From Deltaproteobacteria bacterium (GTDB lineage: Bacteria > Desulfobacterota > DSM-4660 > Desulfatiglandales > HGW-15), in contig JAFGGA010000201.1 in assembly GCA_016930835.1 (NCBI GenBank), forward strand, positions 1 to 48,459: DNA of 48,459 nt, in the 5' to 3' direction. The translations under genes and the position numbers were made by a program. The notes below the pieces were generated by a model. That model worked only from the letters and a program-made list of their open reading frames with translations, was not told where the DNA came from and did not search any database. This document shows positions 8,450-18,001 of the stretch, piece by piece. Numbering within the stretch: position 1 is the first letter of the stretch; every line of letters starts with the position of its first letter.

Positions 8450-8908
8450 ATGATTTTGAACAAGCGAAGCCAACTGGAGCGTTATCTGCTGGCTGGAACG
8501 GTCATTTTTATTATAGGCCACATCCAATATCGTCTATTGTACGGGCTCCTGGAGGGAGTCCCGATGCATGCCGGAACCACCTGGTTGATCCATTTTATTA
8601 TTGGCACCATGTGGTGCCATGCCGTTCATCGTTTTTTTACATTTCGAGGAGCGCCACAGCTACCATATTTTCACTCTCTCTTTCTGACCTATGGGCTCTT
8701 TGCCCTGGTATTAATTCTGAGTACCCTTATGATGGTGCTGCTATGCGATATTGGTTGTGCTCCCCCCTGGTTCGGATGGTTGATCACTACCATGCTCGCA
8801 GCTATATTTAATTTCTGGTTTATGTCGCATTGGACTATCTGCTCCCTGGGAAAGGGCTATGAAGATGAACCTGAAAGAACTTACCTTGATTGTTCCAACC
8901 AAGAATGA
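8450..8908 (+). CDS. GtrA-like membrane protein
   Basis: About 150 residues with four hydrophobic segments (roughly residues 13-35, 45-60, 75-97 and 103-122), ending with a short charged tail. The pattern, the RYLLAGT start and the NFWFMSHWTI motif in the last helix resemble GtrA family proteins, thought to help move polyprenyl-linked sugars across the membrane. A GT2 glycosyltransferase overlaps its 3' end by 50 bases, the usual GtrA partnership. Start uncertain: TTG 8417 gives 11 more residues; neither has a good ribosome-binding site. The family call is moderate because sequence conservation is low. Confidence 0.6.
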   Translation: MILNKRSQLERYLLAGTVIFIIGHIQYRLLYGLLEGVPMHAGTTWLIHFIIGTMWCHAVHRFFTFRGAPQLPYFHSLFLTYGLFALVLILSTLMMVLLCDIGCAPPWFGWLITTMLAAIFNFWFMSHWTICSLGKGYEDEPERTYLDCSNQE

Positions 8909-9566
8909 GGCCGTCAATATCGACCGTTTTCTCGATTCCGTGCCCATCCATATCAAGATGATCATTGTGGACGCCAGCTGTGACAACACCCGGGAAATCA
9001 TCCTGCGCAAGTCTCGGCCCGTCATTCACACCATCCATGATGAAGGCAATATTGCCACCGCCCGTCAATTGGCAGCAGAGCACGCTGTCACCGAATGGCT
9101 GCTTTACAGCGACGCCGATGTCTGCTTTGACGAAAATTATTTTGACATACTGGCCAACCTCCCACTAAGTGAGCATCACGGCGGTTTGATGGGGGCCAAA
9201 CACAGTCGCGACCGGTATCGACGCTACTACCAACTCTTTTCCCATTGGTTGCGATGGTGTTGCGCCCTTGGTTTGCCATCCGCGTCCGGTTCCAACATGC
9301 TTGTCAGACGACAAGCCCTTTTGACAGTCGGTGGTTTTGACCTGAGTCTATCATGCAACGAGGACAGTGAATTGATGTACCGCATCCATAGGCTTGGATA
9401 TAAAGTGGCCTATGAAGGCCGGCTCAAGGTTTATGAATTTGATCACCGCCGCCTGGACCGAGGCTTGATGCGCAAGACTGCACATAGCATCATTCGATGC
9501 GCTTTGCTCGCCTGTGGATGGAACAGCATGATCAGGAAACATGATTGGGGCTACTGGCGCATCTGA
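8859..9566 (+). CDS. Family 2 glycosyltransferase
   Basis: GT-A fold glycosyltransferase of 235 residues. LTLIVPTKNEAVNIDRFLDS opens the nucleotide-binding domain, SDADV (about residue 83) is the DxD-type metal/nucleotide motif, and NEDSELMYRIHRLGYKV near 190 is the ED motif of the acceptor side. It overlaps the GtrA-like gene, so both are probably translated together to modify an envelope glycan. The frame ends with HDWGYWRI; another frame directly downstream encodes a hydrophobic stretch (LKLWLWFLIAGFEIGRMLIA, 9567-9625) that would make a natural C-terminal membrane anchor, so a frameshift near 9560 is possible. Confidence 0.85.
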   Translation: MKMNLKELTLIVPTKNEAVNIDRFLDSVPIHIKMIIVDASCDNTREIILRKSRPVIHTIHDEGNIATARQLAAEHAVTEWLLYSDADVCFDENYFDILANLPLSEHHGGLMGAKHSRDRYRRYYQLFSHWLRWCCALGLPSASGSNMLVRRQALLTVGGFDLSLSCNEDSELMYRIHRLGYKVAYEGRLKVYEFDHRRLDRGLMRKTAHSIIRCALLACGWNSMIRKHDWGYWRI

Positions 9567-9745
9567 AATTATGGTTGTGGTTCTTGATCGCTGGTTTCGA
9601 AATTGGGAGGATGCTGATAGCCAAAGAGCAGAAATCGATATTTCGTTATAAGAATGAATGTTCACATGGAAAACACCATGAAAAAAATTCAAATACAAGG
9701 GATATAAATATGGATAGCCCTATAAAAAGCCGGAAAACGCCATTT

Positions 9746-9777
9746 CTCGTCATTCTGGCGAAGGCCGGAATAACGAG
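9746..9777. repeat. REP-like palindrome
   Basis: CTCGT and ATTCTGGC pair with GCCGGAAT and ACGAG around a GAAG loop. It is an extragenic palindrome between the glycosyltransferase and arsC genes, similar in style to those at 33061 and 43690. No T tract follows. Confidence 0.6.
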
Positions 9778-9823
9778 GGTGTGGACAATTATGAGATGAT
9801 CGAATATTCAATTTAAGAATTAT

Positions 9824-10273
9824 TTATCTTTCTATCAACTCTTTGAATGAAAAGGTCCCCGCCTCGGGATTCAGCAGCCAATTTTTAATCTCTTCTCGAA
9901 TTTCACGTACTTTTGATAATCTTTCTCCATGGGAACCTTCCACTTTGGCCGGATCAGGAAACGGCCAATGCCAGCGCTTGGTTATGCCTGGGAAAACCGG
10001 GCATTGCTCCTCAGTATCATAACAAACAGTAATGACATGCGAATAGATATTTCCCGCCTTGAACAGCTCAAAGACACTTTGAGGTTTTTTCCCAGAGAGA
10101 TCGAAACCCTCTTCCTTCATGACCTCTACCACCAGCGGATTGACCTCCTCGGCGGGCTTAAAGCCTGCGCTTTCAATCTCGAAATGTTCACCGGCGAACT
10201 CTTTCAAGTATGCCTCTGCAATCTGGCTGCGGCCACTGTTGTGTTGACAAATAAAAAGAATTCTAGGCTTCAT
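9824..10273 (-). CDS. arsC: Arsenate reductase, low-molecular-weight phosphatase type
   Basis: Reduces arsenate to arsenite using the LMW protein-tyrosine-phosphatase fold, in the thioredoxin-linked branch. The N-terminal P-loop CQHNSGRSQ (CX5R, Cys about residue 9) is intact; the resolving region TVCYDTEEQCPVFPG supplies two further Cys, and HWPFPDPA is the family's aspartate loop. The open frame begins at 10294, but ATG 10273 has AGGAG six bases upstream and gives the family's normal start. No arsR or arsenite pump is adjacent. Arsenate enters through phosphate transport, which may explain its place near phosphorus genes. Confidence 0.9.
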   Translation of the reverse strand: MKPRILFICQHNSGRSQIAEAYLKEFAGEHFEIESAGFKPAEEVNPLVVEVMKEEGFDLSGKKPQSVFELFKAGNIYSHVITVCYDTEEQCPVFPGITKRWHWPFPDPAKVEGSHGERLSKVREIREEIKNWLLNPEAGTFSFKELIER

Positions 10274-10406
10274 CTCATACTCCTTTTTATACATGTATCA
10301 CAATTTGCAAGGCTCTTCCAAAATACAATGGTTTTCATAAATCCATGTATATGGAGATTTTTATATGCCGAGGCGGTTTGGCTTTTCGATTTTATCCATT
10401 AAGTTA

Positions 10407-11318
10407 TTACGACACAAACTGAATCGGGTGTTCTTTTCTAAAACGCTCATACATCAAGTGAATCATGCCATCGGCCAATCCGATTTGAGGGACATAAACC
10501 TTTTTTATATTCGCCCATTGCATGACCGAAAGATAGATATCGCTTGCCGGGATGATCACATCCGCACGGTCCGGGCGCAGACCTAAGATATTAATACGAT
10601 CAACCAGCTCATACTGCTCAATATTCGCTTTTATCGATTTGATCTTTTCAAAAGAGACCGCTTGCCCTTCCTTTTTTCCGGCGAGCTGGAATAGTTTATT
10701 GATGTTACCGCCGCTTCCAACGGCCAATAATTTTTTATACGGTCTAGTTACTTTCCGCAACCATGTCTTCATCTCTGTCCATTCGTTTTTGTTATCCATC
10801 CCCTGAAGAATACGCACGGTTCCGATGCGGAACGAATTTGAATCCATGGTATTCCCTTTTGCGAACATCATCAACTCTGTGCTGCCGCCCCCGACATCGA
10901 TATGCAGAAATTCACCTTGATGAAAAATCGCCTTTTCCGAATGTGTGGAAAAGATAATTTGGGCTTCTTCCCGGCCATCGATGATCTTTAATGCGATTCC
11001 GGTTTCATCTTTAATCTTATCTGCAATTTCGTCACCATTTAACGCCTCTCGCATGGCGGATGTTGCAAATGCGTCATAACGGATGGGCTGGTAGGCATCA
11101 AGTAAATTTTTAAATCCTCGCATGATGTCAATGAGTTTTCTAATTTTGTCTTGGGAGACCCTTTTCTTGGAAAAGACATCATCTCCCAGGCGTAAGGGCA
11201 TACGAATGAGGGATTCTTTTTGAAATATGGTCTTTTGTCCATCATCCATTACGCGTTTCAGCAATAATCGAATCGCGTTGGATCCGATGTCAATCGCTGC
11301 GAATTTCAAATTTTGCAT
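10407..11318 (-). CDS. ppx: Exopolyphosphatase, Ppx/GppA family
   Basis: Hydrolyses terminal phosphates of polyphosphate (or pppGpp in GppA). The ASKHA-fold phosphate motifs are visible: FAAIDIGSNAIRLL at residues 7-20, ATSAMREA (about 91), GGREEAQ-like DGREEAQIIF and HIDVGGGSTELMMF (about 140). At 303 residues it is the short form without the C-terminal HD-like domain, typical of many non-enteric bacteria. It begins 11 bases after the ppk stop, so the two are an operon governing polyphosphate turnover, driven from the PHO box upstream of ppk. Confidence 0.9.
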   Translation of the reverse strand: MQNLKFAAIDIGSNAIRLLLKRVMDDGQKTIFQKESLIRMPLRLGDDVFSKKRVSQDKIRKLIDIMRGFKNLLDAYQPIRYDAFATSAMREALNGDEIADKIKDETGIALKIIDGREEAQIIFSTHSEKAIFHQGEFLHIDVGGGSTELMMFAKGNTMDSNSFRIGTVRILQGMDNKNEWTEMKTWLRKVTRPYKKLLAVGSGGNINKLFQLAGKKEGQAVSFEKIKSIKANIEQYELVDRINILGLRPDRADVIIPASDIYLSVMQWANIKKVYVPQIGLADGMIHLMYERFRKEHPIQFVS

Positions 11319-11328
11319 CTTTTTTCAA

Positions 11329-13551
11329 TCAACTTTTTGATTTCTTTTTCTCGCGCTTTTTCTGTTTTGTCTTGAGGCTATTTGGTTTGAGTGCCGAGCC
11401 CCGACCGGAAAGGCTGGGATTGGTCATAAAAAAATAGTGGGCATCAAACCTTTTTTCACCTGATTCCAACCGGTCATAATGACCATCGGGGCGCAGGATC
11501 CAACTTTGCACATTATCACGCAAATTGGCAACCATAATCTGGCCCAATACCTGCTGATGAACCGTGGGATTGATTATCGGAACAAGACTTTCAATACGTC
11601 GGTCCAGATTGCGTGGCATCCAATCAGCTGAAGAGATATAAACCTTAGCCTGCGGGGATGGTAATTCTTGACCGTTGCCAAAGCATACGATCCGGCTATG
11701 CTCAAGAAACCGACCCACGATGGATTTGACGCGGATGTTTTCGGAATATCCCGGGATACCTGGTCTCAAGCAGCATATACCGCGCACTACGAGTTCGATC
11801 TTAACGCCCTCTTGAGATGCCCGGCAAAGGGCATCGATGATCTTGTCGTCCACCAATGAATTGATTTTCGCCCAGATAGCTCCCGGCCGACCGGCTCGAC
11901 AGTGTTCTATTTCAGATTCGATACCAGCTATCAATTGCTTTCGCAGGTTTAAAGGTGACAGATATAGGCGTTTTAGATTCATGGGTTTGGCATAACCCGT
12001 CATGTAATTGAAAATATGCATCACATCATTGCAGATTTGAGGATCGCATGTAAAGAAGGAAAGATCGGTATATATTTTGGCCGTAATAGGGTGATAATTC
12101 CCCGTTCCCAAATGCGCATAAGGTGTAAAGCGCTCACCCTCACGGCGTACGATCAAAGAAAGTTTGGCGTGGGTCTTAAAATCCATAAAACCATAGACCA
12201 CCTGAGCACCACTGCGCTCCAATTTATGGGCGAACTCGATATTGGCAGCCTCGTCGAACCGCGCCTTCAATTCAACCATAACGGTGACACTTTTACCAAC
12301 CTCGACGGCCTCTACCAAGGCTTGAACAATGGGGCTGTCTTTGTTGGTTCGATAGAGGGTTTGTTTTATGGAGACCACATTAGGGTCCATGCTGGCCTGC
12401 CGGATGAATTGCACTACCACATCAAAGCTTTCATAAGGGTGATGTACGATGATATCCTTCGTGCTGATGGCCGCAAAACAATCACCCCCGAAATCTCGAA
12501 TACGTTCAGGGAAACGCGGCGTATAGAACGGAAAGAGCAGATCGTGACGATCACCGACAATGAGTTCTGCAAAATCGGGAAGCCCTAAGTATTTAAAACG
12601 AAAGACATCGCTAGGTGATACGTCTAATTGATCAATAATCAGTTCTTTGAGGTCCTCGGGCATCTCATCATCCACCGAAAGGCGCACCACACTGCCGCGA
12701 CGTCGACGTTTTAAAGCGGATTGGAAGGTTCGCACCAGGTCTTCGGCCTCCTCATCAATTTCCAGTTCGCTATCGCGGATAAGTCGGAACACGCCGCTCG
12801 ATAACAATCGAAATCCCGGAAAAAGTTGATCAAAAAACATTAGCATGATTTTGACCAGATTGATGAAACGATTGCTTTTTCCCGGCAGACGCGTAAAGCG
12901 AGGAATCTGAGAGGGCAAGATGACCAAGGCTACCATAAAGGTTTCATCGCTTTCATTTTCCAGGCCCAGCACGAGCGAATAGCCTAAATTGGGTATGAAC
13001 GGAAACGGATGGGCCGGGTCAACGGCTAAAGGACTGACTACCGGGAAGATCTGTTCTTGGAAACGTTTGGCAAGCCAACCGCGATCAAAATCGGACAGCT
13101 CATTGGGTTCGACCACCTTAATGCCTTCATTATCCAGTTGCCCCAATAGATCTTCGATGCATCGCTGCTGATCCTTCCTAAGCAGGGCAATACTTTCATC
13201 GATCAGTCTTAACTGTTCGGCGGGTGTCATTTGATCGGGGCTCTCACTGGAGGCCCCCGATGCCACCTGGGCCTTGAGGCCCGCTACACGCACCATATAA
13301 AATTCATCCAGGTTGGTGGCGGAAATGGTCAGAAAACGCAGACGCTCCAATAATGGGTGACTTTCGTTAAAGGCCTCTTCCAGCACCCGGCGATTGAACT
13401 GCAACCAGGATAACTCACGATTGATAAAACGGCTTGGAGATTTAACGTTAAATATCGGTTCAGACTGATCCGCGTGCATCTCAGATCGGGATGGAATCAT
13501 TTGCAGATTCATTTTGTGAGTATCCAAAATGTCCATTGTTCGTCCATCCAA
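11329..13551 (-). CDS. ppk1: Polyphosphate kinase 1
   Basis: Reversibly polymerises the ATP gamma-phosphate into polyphosphate. PPK1 domains follow in order: N domain with [19 protein letters not shown] near residue 45, the head domain, then two PLD-like catalytic domains. The autophosphorylated His lies in [11 protein letters not shown] (about residue 480), followed by [25 protein letters not shown] marks the second catalytic domain. Length, 740 residues, is slightly above the usual 690, mainly from a lysine-rich C-terminal tail and an N-terminal extension whose start is uncertain (ATG 13551 or 13536). A PHO box lies 58 bases upstream; ppx follows. Confidence 0.95.
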   Translation of the reverse strand: MDGRTMDILDTHKMNLQMIPSRSEMHADQSEPIFNVKSPSRFINRELSWLQFNRRVLEEAFNESHPLLERLRFLTISATNLDEFYMVRVAGLKAQVASGASSESPDQMTPAEQLRLIDESIALLRKDQQRCIEDLLGQLDNEGIKVVEPNELSDFDRGWLAKRFQEQIFPVVSPLAVDPAHPFPFIPNLGYSLVLGLENESDETFMVALVILPSQIPRFTRLPGKSNRFINLVKIMLMFFDQLFPGFRLLSSGVFRLIRDSELEIDEEAEDLVRTFQSALKRRRRGSVVRLSVDDEMPEDLKELIIDQLDVSPSDVFRFKYLGLPDFAELIVGDRHDLLFPFYTPRFPERIRDFGGDCFAAISTKDIIVHHPYESFDVVVQFIRQASMDPNVVSIKQTLYRTNKDSPIVQALVEAVEVGKSVTVMVELKARFDEAANIEFAHKLERSGAQVVYGFMDFKTHAKLSLIVRREGERFTPYAHLGTGNYHPITAKIYTDLSFFTCDPQICNDVMHIFNYMTGYAKPMNLKRLYLSPLNLRKQLIAGIESEIEHCRAGRPGAIWAKINSLVDDKIIDALCRASQEGVKIELVVRGICCLRPGIPGYSENIRVKSIVGRFLEHSRIVCFGNGQELPSPQAKVYISSADWMPRNLDRRIESLVPIINPTVHQQVLGQIMVANLRDNVQSWILRPDGHYDRLESGEKRFDAHYFFMTNPSLSGRGSALKPNSLKTKQKKREKKKSKS

Positions 13552-13608
13552 TTTTTTAGACTCTTTCTTTCTATAGTATCAAAATTGTGCACGCATTGAA
13601 TATCAGCT

Positions 13609-13626
13609 TTGCTAGGATTTTATTAG
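13609..13626 (-). promoter_or_regulatory. Putative PHO box of ppk-ppx
   Basis: Minus strand: CTAATAA (13626-13620), four bases, CTAGCAA (13615-13609). GATATT follows about six bases later as a possible -10. Only two repeats are clear. Confidence 0.5.
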
Positions 13627-13990
13627 GATGGGCGATAAAAAAGCAGATTCTTTTTAGATTTCATCAATAAGGATTGCCAAAGAAATCAAACAGAAAAAGG
13701 TGATTGGATGGGTTGTCACTTAGAGGTTATCCATATTCATCTCATTCAGGCCCTTTTGTGGAATTCGATCCTTTCATTAAATCCTTTTCTCATATGGATA
13801 CAGCACGAATGGCGAGGTTCGGGGGAAATCGGATCGTGGTTGCAAGGCGTTTATACAAAAGCCGTTTAATCTCAGAGAACTTGCTCAAAAGGCCAGGTTG
13901 GTCTTGGATAATTGACAGAATACCAATGTGCCGCACATTTCCTTATTTATACTTGTTTATGGCGCTCTTTATACCTAACCCTGATAGCGA
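13627..13990. other. Intergenic stretch, no gene supported
   Basis: About 360 bases between the ppk promoter and the HMA-like gene. An antisense 152-codon frame on the plus strand (13704-14162) overlaps the HMA-like gene and has no ribosome-binding site or family resemblance. A 49-codon GTG-started frame on the minus strand (near 13930-13780) is possible but unsupported. Confidence 0.45.
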
Positions 13991-14362
13991 CTATATAAGA
14001 ACGGCTAGGAAAGAAAGGCCGGTATTCTCTAATGCCTTTCCCAAAGCCCATCCGAATAGAAATTTGCCAAGGGCTGAGCGGGCGGAGGAGAAATCAAGAT
14101 GTGCTGCAGGGTTATCCATTGAAGTTTTTGTTTTACTGATATATTGTTTTTTCTCTAATTGATGTAGGATCTTAGATGCATCGATCACATTTGGATCATA
14201 GTGAATAAGTACGCTTCCAGTGACATGACTGAAATCAACTTGATCGATGCCGATCATGGCATCAAGACAACCCTGTATTTTGAGACCATCTTGAGGTTTT
14301 CCCTTTATGGAGGGAATTTTGACACGTAGCCTGCCGGGGACATTATGTATATAATGACTCAT
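13991..14362 (-). CDS. HMA-like (heavy-metal-associated fold) small protein
   Basis: A 123-residue protein of the HMA_2 type: a ferredoxin-like domain (VPGRLRVKIPSIKG, then DQVDFSHVTGSVLIHYDP) without the CxxC copper motif, then a helix and a hydrophobic C-terminus (LFGWALGKAL, LSFLAVLI). Such proteins often sit with P-type ATPases or membrane modules in Desulfobacterota, but no ATPase is here. GGAG lies seven bases before the ATG. It overlaps the upstream zinc-ribbon gene by 20 bases, so the pair is co-transcribed, apparently from a PHO box at 14695-14723. Function unknown. Confidence 0.68.
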   Translation of the reverse strand: MSHYIHNVPGRLRVKIPSIKGKPQDGLKIQGCLDAMIGIDQVDFSHVTGSVLIHYDPNVIDASKILHQLEKKQYISKTKTSMDNPAAHLDFSSARSALGKFLFGWALGKALENTGLSFLAVLI

Positions 14363-14648
14363 TGGTTTTCTCCAAAAATTTTTTCATATATCCGCGACAT
14401 CCCGGATAATTGCTGCACCTGAACCAAATATAGTGTTTTTGTTTCATATAAACATGCATATTTTTTCCGCAATTCGGGCAAATCGGCCTATCCTTGATTT
14501 CCGATTGATTGTTATCCCGAGGTGTGAACTGCCTGTTGCATACCTGACAAATCATCCGCTGCCTGCCGTTACTTGTTTTGCCGTAACGGTAAATCGCTTC
14601 GGATGAACAGTATGGACATTTGATCTCTGACTGATTCTCTTGAATCAT
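14343..14648 (-). CDS. Double zinc-ribbon protein
   Basis: 101 residues with two Cys4 ribbons. The first, CPYC (11-14) with CQVC (about 36), resembles the InsA/transposase-type zinc ribbon (RYGKTSNGRQRMIC). The second, CPNCGKNMHVYMKQ, RCSNYPGC, resembles topoisomerase I C4 fingers. Together they suggest nucleic-acid binding, perhaps a regulator or an accessory factor; nothing else of an insertion sequence is present. AAGG lies five bases before the ATG. A PHO box is located about 47 bases upstream. It overlaps the HMA-like gene downstream. Confidence 0.7.
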   Translation of the reverse strand: MIQENQSEIKCPYCSSEAIYRYGKTSNGRQRMICQVCNRQFTPRDNNQSEIKDRPICPNCGKNMHVYMKQKHYIWFRCSNYPGCRGYMKKFLEKTNESLYT

Positions 14649-14694
14649 TTGGGCCTTATACCGTGATCAATTATTAGATAAGACTAATGGCTTT

Positions 14695-14723
14695 ATATTA
14701 GGAAATCATTAAGATCAGATTAG
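14695..14723 (-). promoter_or_regulatory. Putative PHO box of the zinc-ribbon/HMA pair
   Basis: Minus strand: CTAATCT (14723-14717), TTAATGA (14712-14706) and CTAATAT (14701-14695), each separated by four bases. TATCTAAT follows within 15 bases. Confidence 0.55.
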
Positions 14724-14755
14724 TTTTGTATTGATTTTTGCTTAAAATAAAATAT

Positions 14756-15133
14756 TTAAATCAGGCTATACCGTTTGCGTTTCTTTTCTCTTTCCTCTTG
14801 TCTCGTTTTGCAATCGATACATAGAGTTGTTATCGGGCTCGCCCTCAATCGCTTCTCTGAAATAGCCTCTTGGCATTCCTCACAGATTCCATAAGTACCG
14901 TCCTGGATTTTTTCTAATGCATCTATGATCTCATTGATCAATATGCACTCACGTTCCCTCATTCTCAAATGGATATCTCTTTGACAATTAAAAGCAGCCC
15001 AATCAAAAGGGTCTGCGTAACCGCTTTCAACTTTGTGGATATTCTCTATGAGGAGATTGTTTTTTCCTGATAGCTCATCCAACCGTCTAGTAAGTACCAT
15101 TTTGAATTGTTCTTTTTTATTCTCGGACAGCAT
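14756..15133 (-). CDS. DksA/TraR family zinc-finger protein
   Basis: 125 residues. A long N-terminal coiled-coil region (residues 1-80) is followed by the DksA zinc finger: YGICEECQEAI (Cys pair about 90) and LCIDCKTRQEE (second pair about 111). The GTYGICEECGE-like entry and the C-terminal basic helix are family hallmarks. DksA-type proteins enter the RNA polymerase secondary channel and modulate stringent-response promoters, though many paralogues are uncharacterised. AGGAG precedes the ATG by about 11 bases. No PHO box was found directly upstream. Confidence 0.85.
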   Translation of the reverse strand: MLSENKKEQFKMVLTRRLDELSGKNNLLIENIHKVESGYADPFDWAAFNCQRDIHLRMRERECILINEIIDALEKIQDGTYGICEECQEAISEKRLRASPITTLCIDCKTRQEEREKKRKRYSLI

Positions 15134-15527
15134 ATGAATCTAGTCTCCTTTCTTTTGTTGATTGAGAATCTCACGATAATATGTCCTCAAAATCCGTTTG
15201 GCATATTGGGTTTTTCTAGTCCTCCACCCATCGCATCTTACAATTTTGGGACTCTTTTAAATCGACTAAATTAGGAAAAAGTTATCTACAAATAAGTTCT
15301 TCATTAAAAAGGAAAAAAGGGAAGCGGTTGAAGGTACTAACATGAATCTAGTGTCATCCTAATAAAATCGAAATACGGTCATCATATATTGATATCGTAA
15401 TAATGAAGAATACAAGATAAGGAAATAAATGTAGTTAGTGCATGAAGGCTATCAATGAAATACTGCAAATCATTTAAAGGTGGGGACAGCCGTCAAAACA
15501 AATGAACTACAAAAGGAGAATAATGAA
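15134..15527. other. Divergent promoter region
   Basis: About 390 bases between the DksA-like gene and the PHP-glycosyltransferase operon, AT-rich. It holds the PHO box at 15337-15365 and nothing else recognised. Confidence 0.5.
15337..15365 (+). promoter_or_regulatory. Putative PHO box of the PHP-GT operon
   Basis: CTAACAT (15337), CTAGTGT (15348) and CTAATAA (15359), with a weaker GAAATAC at 15370, all on an 11-base period. TATATT near 15385 may be the -10 element. It lies about 160 bases before the chosen start codon. Confidence 0.65.
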
Positions 15528-17987
15528 ATGGAAAAAATGAAGGCGGATTTGCACGTCCACTCCAAGTACTCTACCAGACCCTCGGAATGGGTCTTAAGAA
15601 AACTCGGTTGTTCGGAGAGCTATACCGAGCCATCTTATATCTATAATGTAGCCCGACAAAAGGGCATGGATCTGGTCACCATCACGGACCATAACACATT
15701 AACAGGAAGTCTGGAAATAGCACACCTTCCCGGAACATTTGTGAGCGAAGAGATCACGACCTATTTTCCCGAGGATCGTTGCAAACTCCATGTCTTGGCT
15801 TACAATATTGATGAAGCTATACATAATGAAATCAGTCGGCTTAGAGAGAACGTATTCGATCTGGTGGCCTATCTGAACAGCCAGCAGGTTATCCATGCAT
15901 TGGCCCATCCTTTATTTTCAATAAATGACAAGCTTTCTGAAGAGCATTTTTGTCAGGCAATACTCCTTTTTCGTTGTTTTGAGATGAACGGATCCCGTGA
16001 TAATTATCAAAATAAAATGTTACGCGTTATTCTCGAAAGCATCACGGAAAAGGATATCACCCTGCTTGCTGCCAAATATGATCTACCTCCTGTGGGTGAT
16101 CATCCCCATTTCAAAACCATCATAGGCGGCTCGGACGATCACTCTTCCCTCGATATCGCAAGGGTCTTCACGGAAATCCCGTCCGTTTCATCCGTCGAAT
16201 CTTTTCTACATGGAATCTATCGCCCCGGTGCGGAGGTAATAGGTGATGGCTCGAATCCCAAAAATATGGCCCAAAATATCTACAGCATTGCCTATCAATT
16301 TTACAAAAATAAGTTTCAATTGGAACGTTATGTGGGCAAGGACCTTTTGATGCGTTTCGTGGACCGTGCGCTGGTTCCGCAAATCGGCAATGAAAAAGGT
16401 TTCTTTGCAAAGATGCGAGGGGTATTCAGCTATCGCATGGCTGCTTCCAATGGACAAAACAATCACAAATCAATGTTCAACACACTGAGCATCAAGGATT
16501 TACTTCTAAAAGAGGCACGGGAAATTATTATTGATGATCCGCAGATCAAAAACCTTCTGAAACTGACCGGAGAAAACCCATGGGAAAATGAGGACATATG
16601 GTTCCACTTCATGAATCGCATCTCTGAAAAAGTGCTTCGACAGTTTGCGGATTCCACCCTTTTTAACTTCTCCGGCGCGGATCTCTTTAATATCTTTCAT
16701 GGTCTTGGATCAGCAGGGTGTCTCTATACCATTCTCGCGCCTTTTTTTGTATCCTACAAACTGTTCATGAAGGATAGACAGTTCGCCCGCGATATGCGAG
16801 ACAGGTTTGATAAAAGATCGAGACCATTGCCTAAAGAGCACCTGCGGGTCGCCCATTTCACGGACACCTTGAATGAAGTAAATGGTGTGGCATTGACGCT
16901 AAAGATGGAATCCCAGATCGCGCTAAAACACGAAAAATTCTTAAAAATGATTACTTGCGGTTTGGAGAGAACGGAGCCTGGAATTACCAATTTTACACCC
17001 ACAGGTGTTTTTGAGATGCCTGAATACCCGGCCTTAAAACTCTATTACCCACCCCTACTTGAAATGCTCAACTACTGTTACCAGGAGAATTTCACCCATA
17101 TCCACTCCGCTACACCGGGACCATTAGGTATCGCGGCCTTGATTATTTCCCGAATCCTGCAAATTCCCATTTACGGGACTTACCATACGGCCCTTCCCCA
17201 GTATACAAGCACACTCACGGGAGATTTTGCTTTGGAAGAGATGATGTGGCGATATTCCGTTTGGTATTACAATCAAATGGATGCGGTGTATGTACCGTCC
17301 CGTGCCACCGGTAAAGAACTGGCGGGAAAAGGTGTACATAAAGAAAAGATCGTCTTTTACCCCAGGGGAATCGATGTTGAGCGGTTCCACCCCTCCAAGC
17401 GCAACGGCTTTTTTCGAAAGAGGCTCGACCTTGAAGATAAAGACCAAAAACTCCTTTATGTGGGTCGCGTTTCAAGGGAGAAAAATCTCCCCTTTCTCGC
17501 ACAGGCATTTAAGAAATTGACTGAAATTCGAAAGGGGGTACATCTCGTGATCGTGGGCGATGGGCCTTACATGCAAGAGATGAAACAGGAACTCATGGGT
17601 TGGCCTGCAAGTTTCACCGGTTATCTGGACGGAGAGGACCTGGCCCAGGCTTATGCATCAAGCGATATTTTCGTATTCCCTTCAACGACTGATACCTTCG
17701 GGAATGTGGTGCTTGAGGCTCAAGCCTCTGGCATCCCTGTCATCGTAACCAATGAAGGAGGACCACAAGAAAATCTTATCCCCGAAAAAACAGGATTCAT
17801 CCTTTCCGGAAATGATACCAATGCTTGGGTCCAGACGGTTGCCGGCTTATTGAATGACCCGGCCCGTCTGGAAAGCATGAAAATAGAAGCCCGCCGGTAT
17901 ATGAATGACCGCTCTTTTGATACAGCCTTTTTGGCTCTCTGGAACAGCTACAGTCATTTCACAACCCACCGGTATCATGGAAAATAA
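15528..17987 (+). CDS. PHP domain-glycosyltransferase (GT4) fusion protein
   Basis: About 819 residues in two enzymes. Residues 1-290 form a PHP metal-dependent phosphoesterase domain: ADLHVHSKYS (metal His pair), TITDHNTL, SEEITTYF, HALAHP and GGSDDHS. After a linker of about 150 residues comes a GT-B fold GT4 glycosyltransferase (from about 440): FTDTLNEVNGVALT, YGTYHTALPQY, YPRGIDVERFHP, LYVGRVSREKN, VGDGPY and FPSTTDTFGNVVLEAQASG. The last region resembles diacylglycerol glycosyltransferases used to make glycolipids. ATG 15528 is preceded by AGGAG; an upstream GTG at 15480 lacks support. A PHO box precedes it, and radical SAM and PhoH genes follow. Lipid substitution in phosphate limitation is my inference. 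Confidence 0.85.
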   Translation: MEKMKADLHVHSKYSTRPSEWVLRKLGCSESYTEPSYIYNVARQKGMDLVTITDHNTLTGSLEIAHLPGTFVSEEITTYFPEDRCKLHVLAYNIDEAIHNEISRLRENVFDLVAYLNSQQVIHALAHPLFSINDKLSEEHFCQAILLFRCFEMNGSRDNYQNKMLRVILESITEKDITLLAAKYDLPPVGDHPHFKTIIGGSDDHSSLDIARVFTEIPSVSSVESFLHGIYRPGAEVIGDGSNPKNMAQNIYSIAYQFYKNKFQLERYVGKDLLMRFVDRALVPQIGNEKGFFAKMRGVFSYRMAASNGQNNHKSMFNTLSIKDLLLKEAREIIIDDPQIKNLLKLTGENPWENEDIWFHFMNRISEKVLRQFADSTLFNFSGADLFNIFHGLGSAGCLYTILAPFFVSYKLFMKDRQFARDMRDRFDKRSRPLPKEHLRVAHFTDTLNEVNGVALTLKMESQIALKHEKFLKMITCGLERTEPGITNFTPTGVFEMPEYPALKLYYPPLLEMLNYCYQENFTHIHSATPGPLGIAALIISRILQIPIYGTYHTALPQYTSTLTGDFALEEMMWRYSVWYYNQMDAVYVPSRATGKELAGKGVHKEKIVFYPRGIDVERFHPSKRNGFFRKRLDLEDKDQKLLYVGRVSREKNLPFLAQAFKKLTEIRKGVHLVIVGDGPYMQEMKQELMGWPASFTGYLDGEDLAQAYASSDIFVFPSTTDTFGNVVLEAQASGIPVIVTNEGGPQENLIPEKTGFILSGNDTNAWVQTVAGLLNDPARLESMKIEARRYMNDRSFDTAFLALWNSYSHFTTHRYHGK

Positions 17988-18001
17988 CGGAGGGGCGTTG
18001 T

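Noticed and set aside
13704-14162. 152-codon plus-strand frame between ppk and the HMA-like gene
   Set aside because: Overlaps the HMA-like gene antisense, no ribosome-binding site, no recognisable motif.
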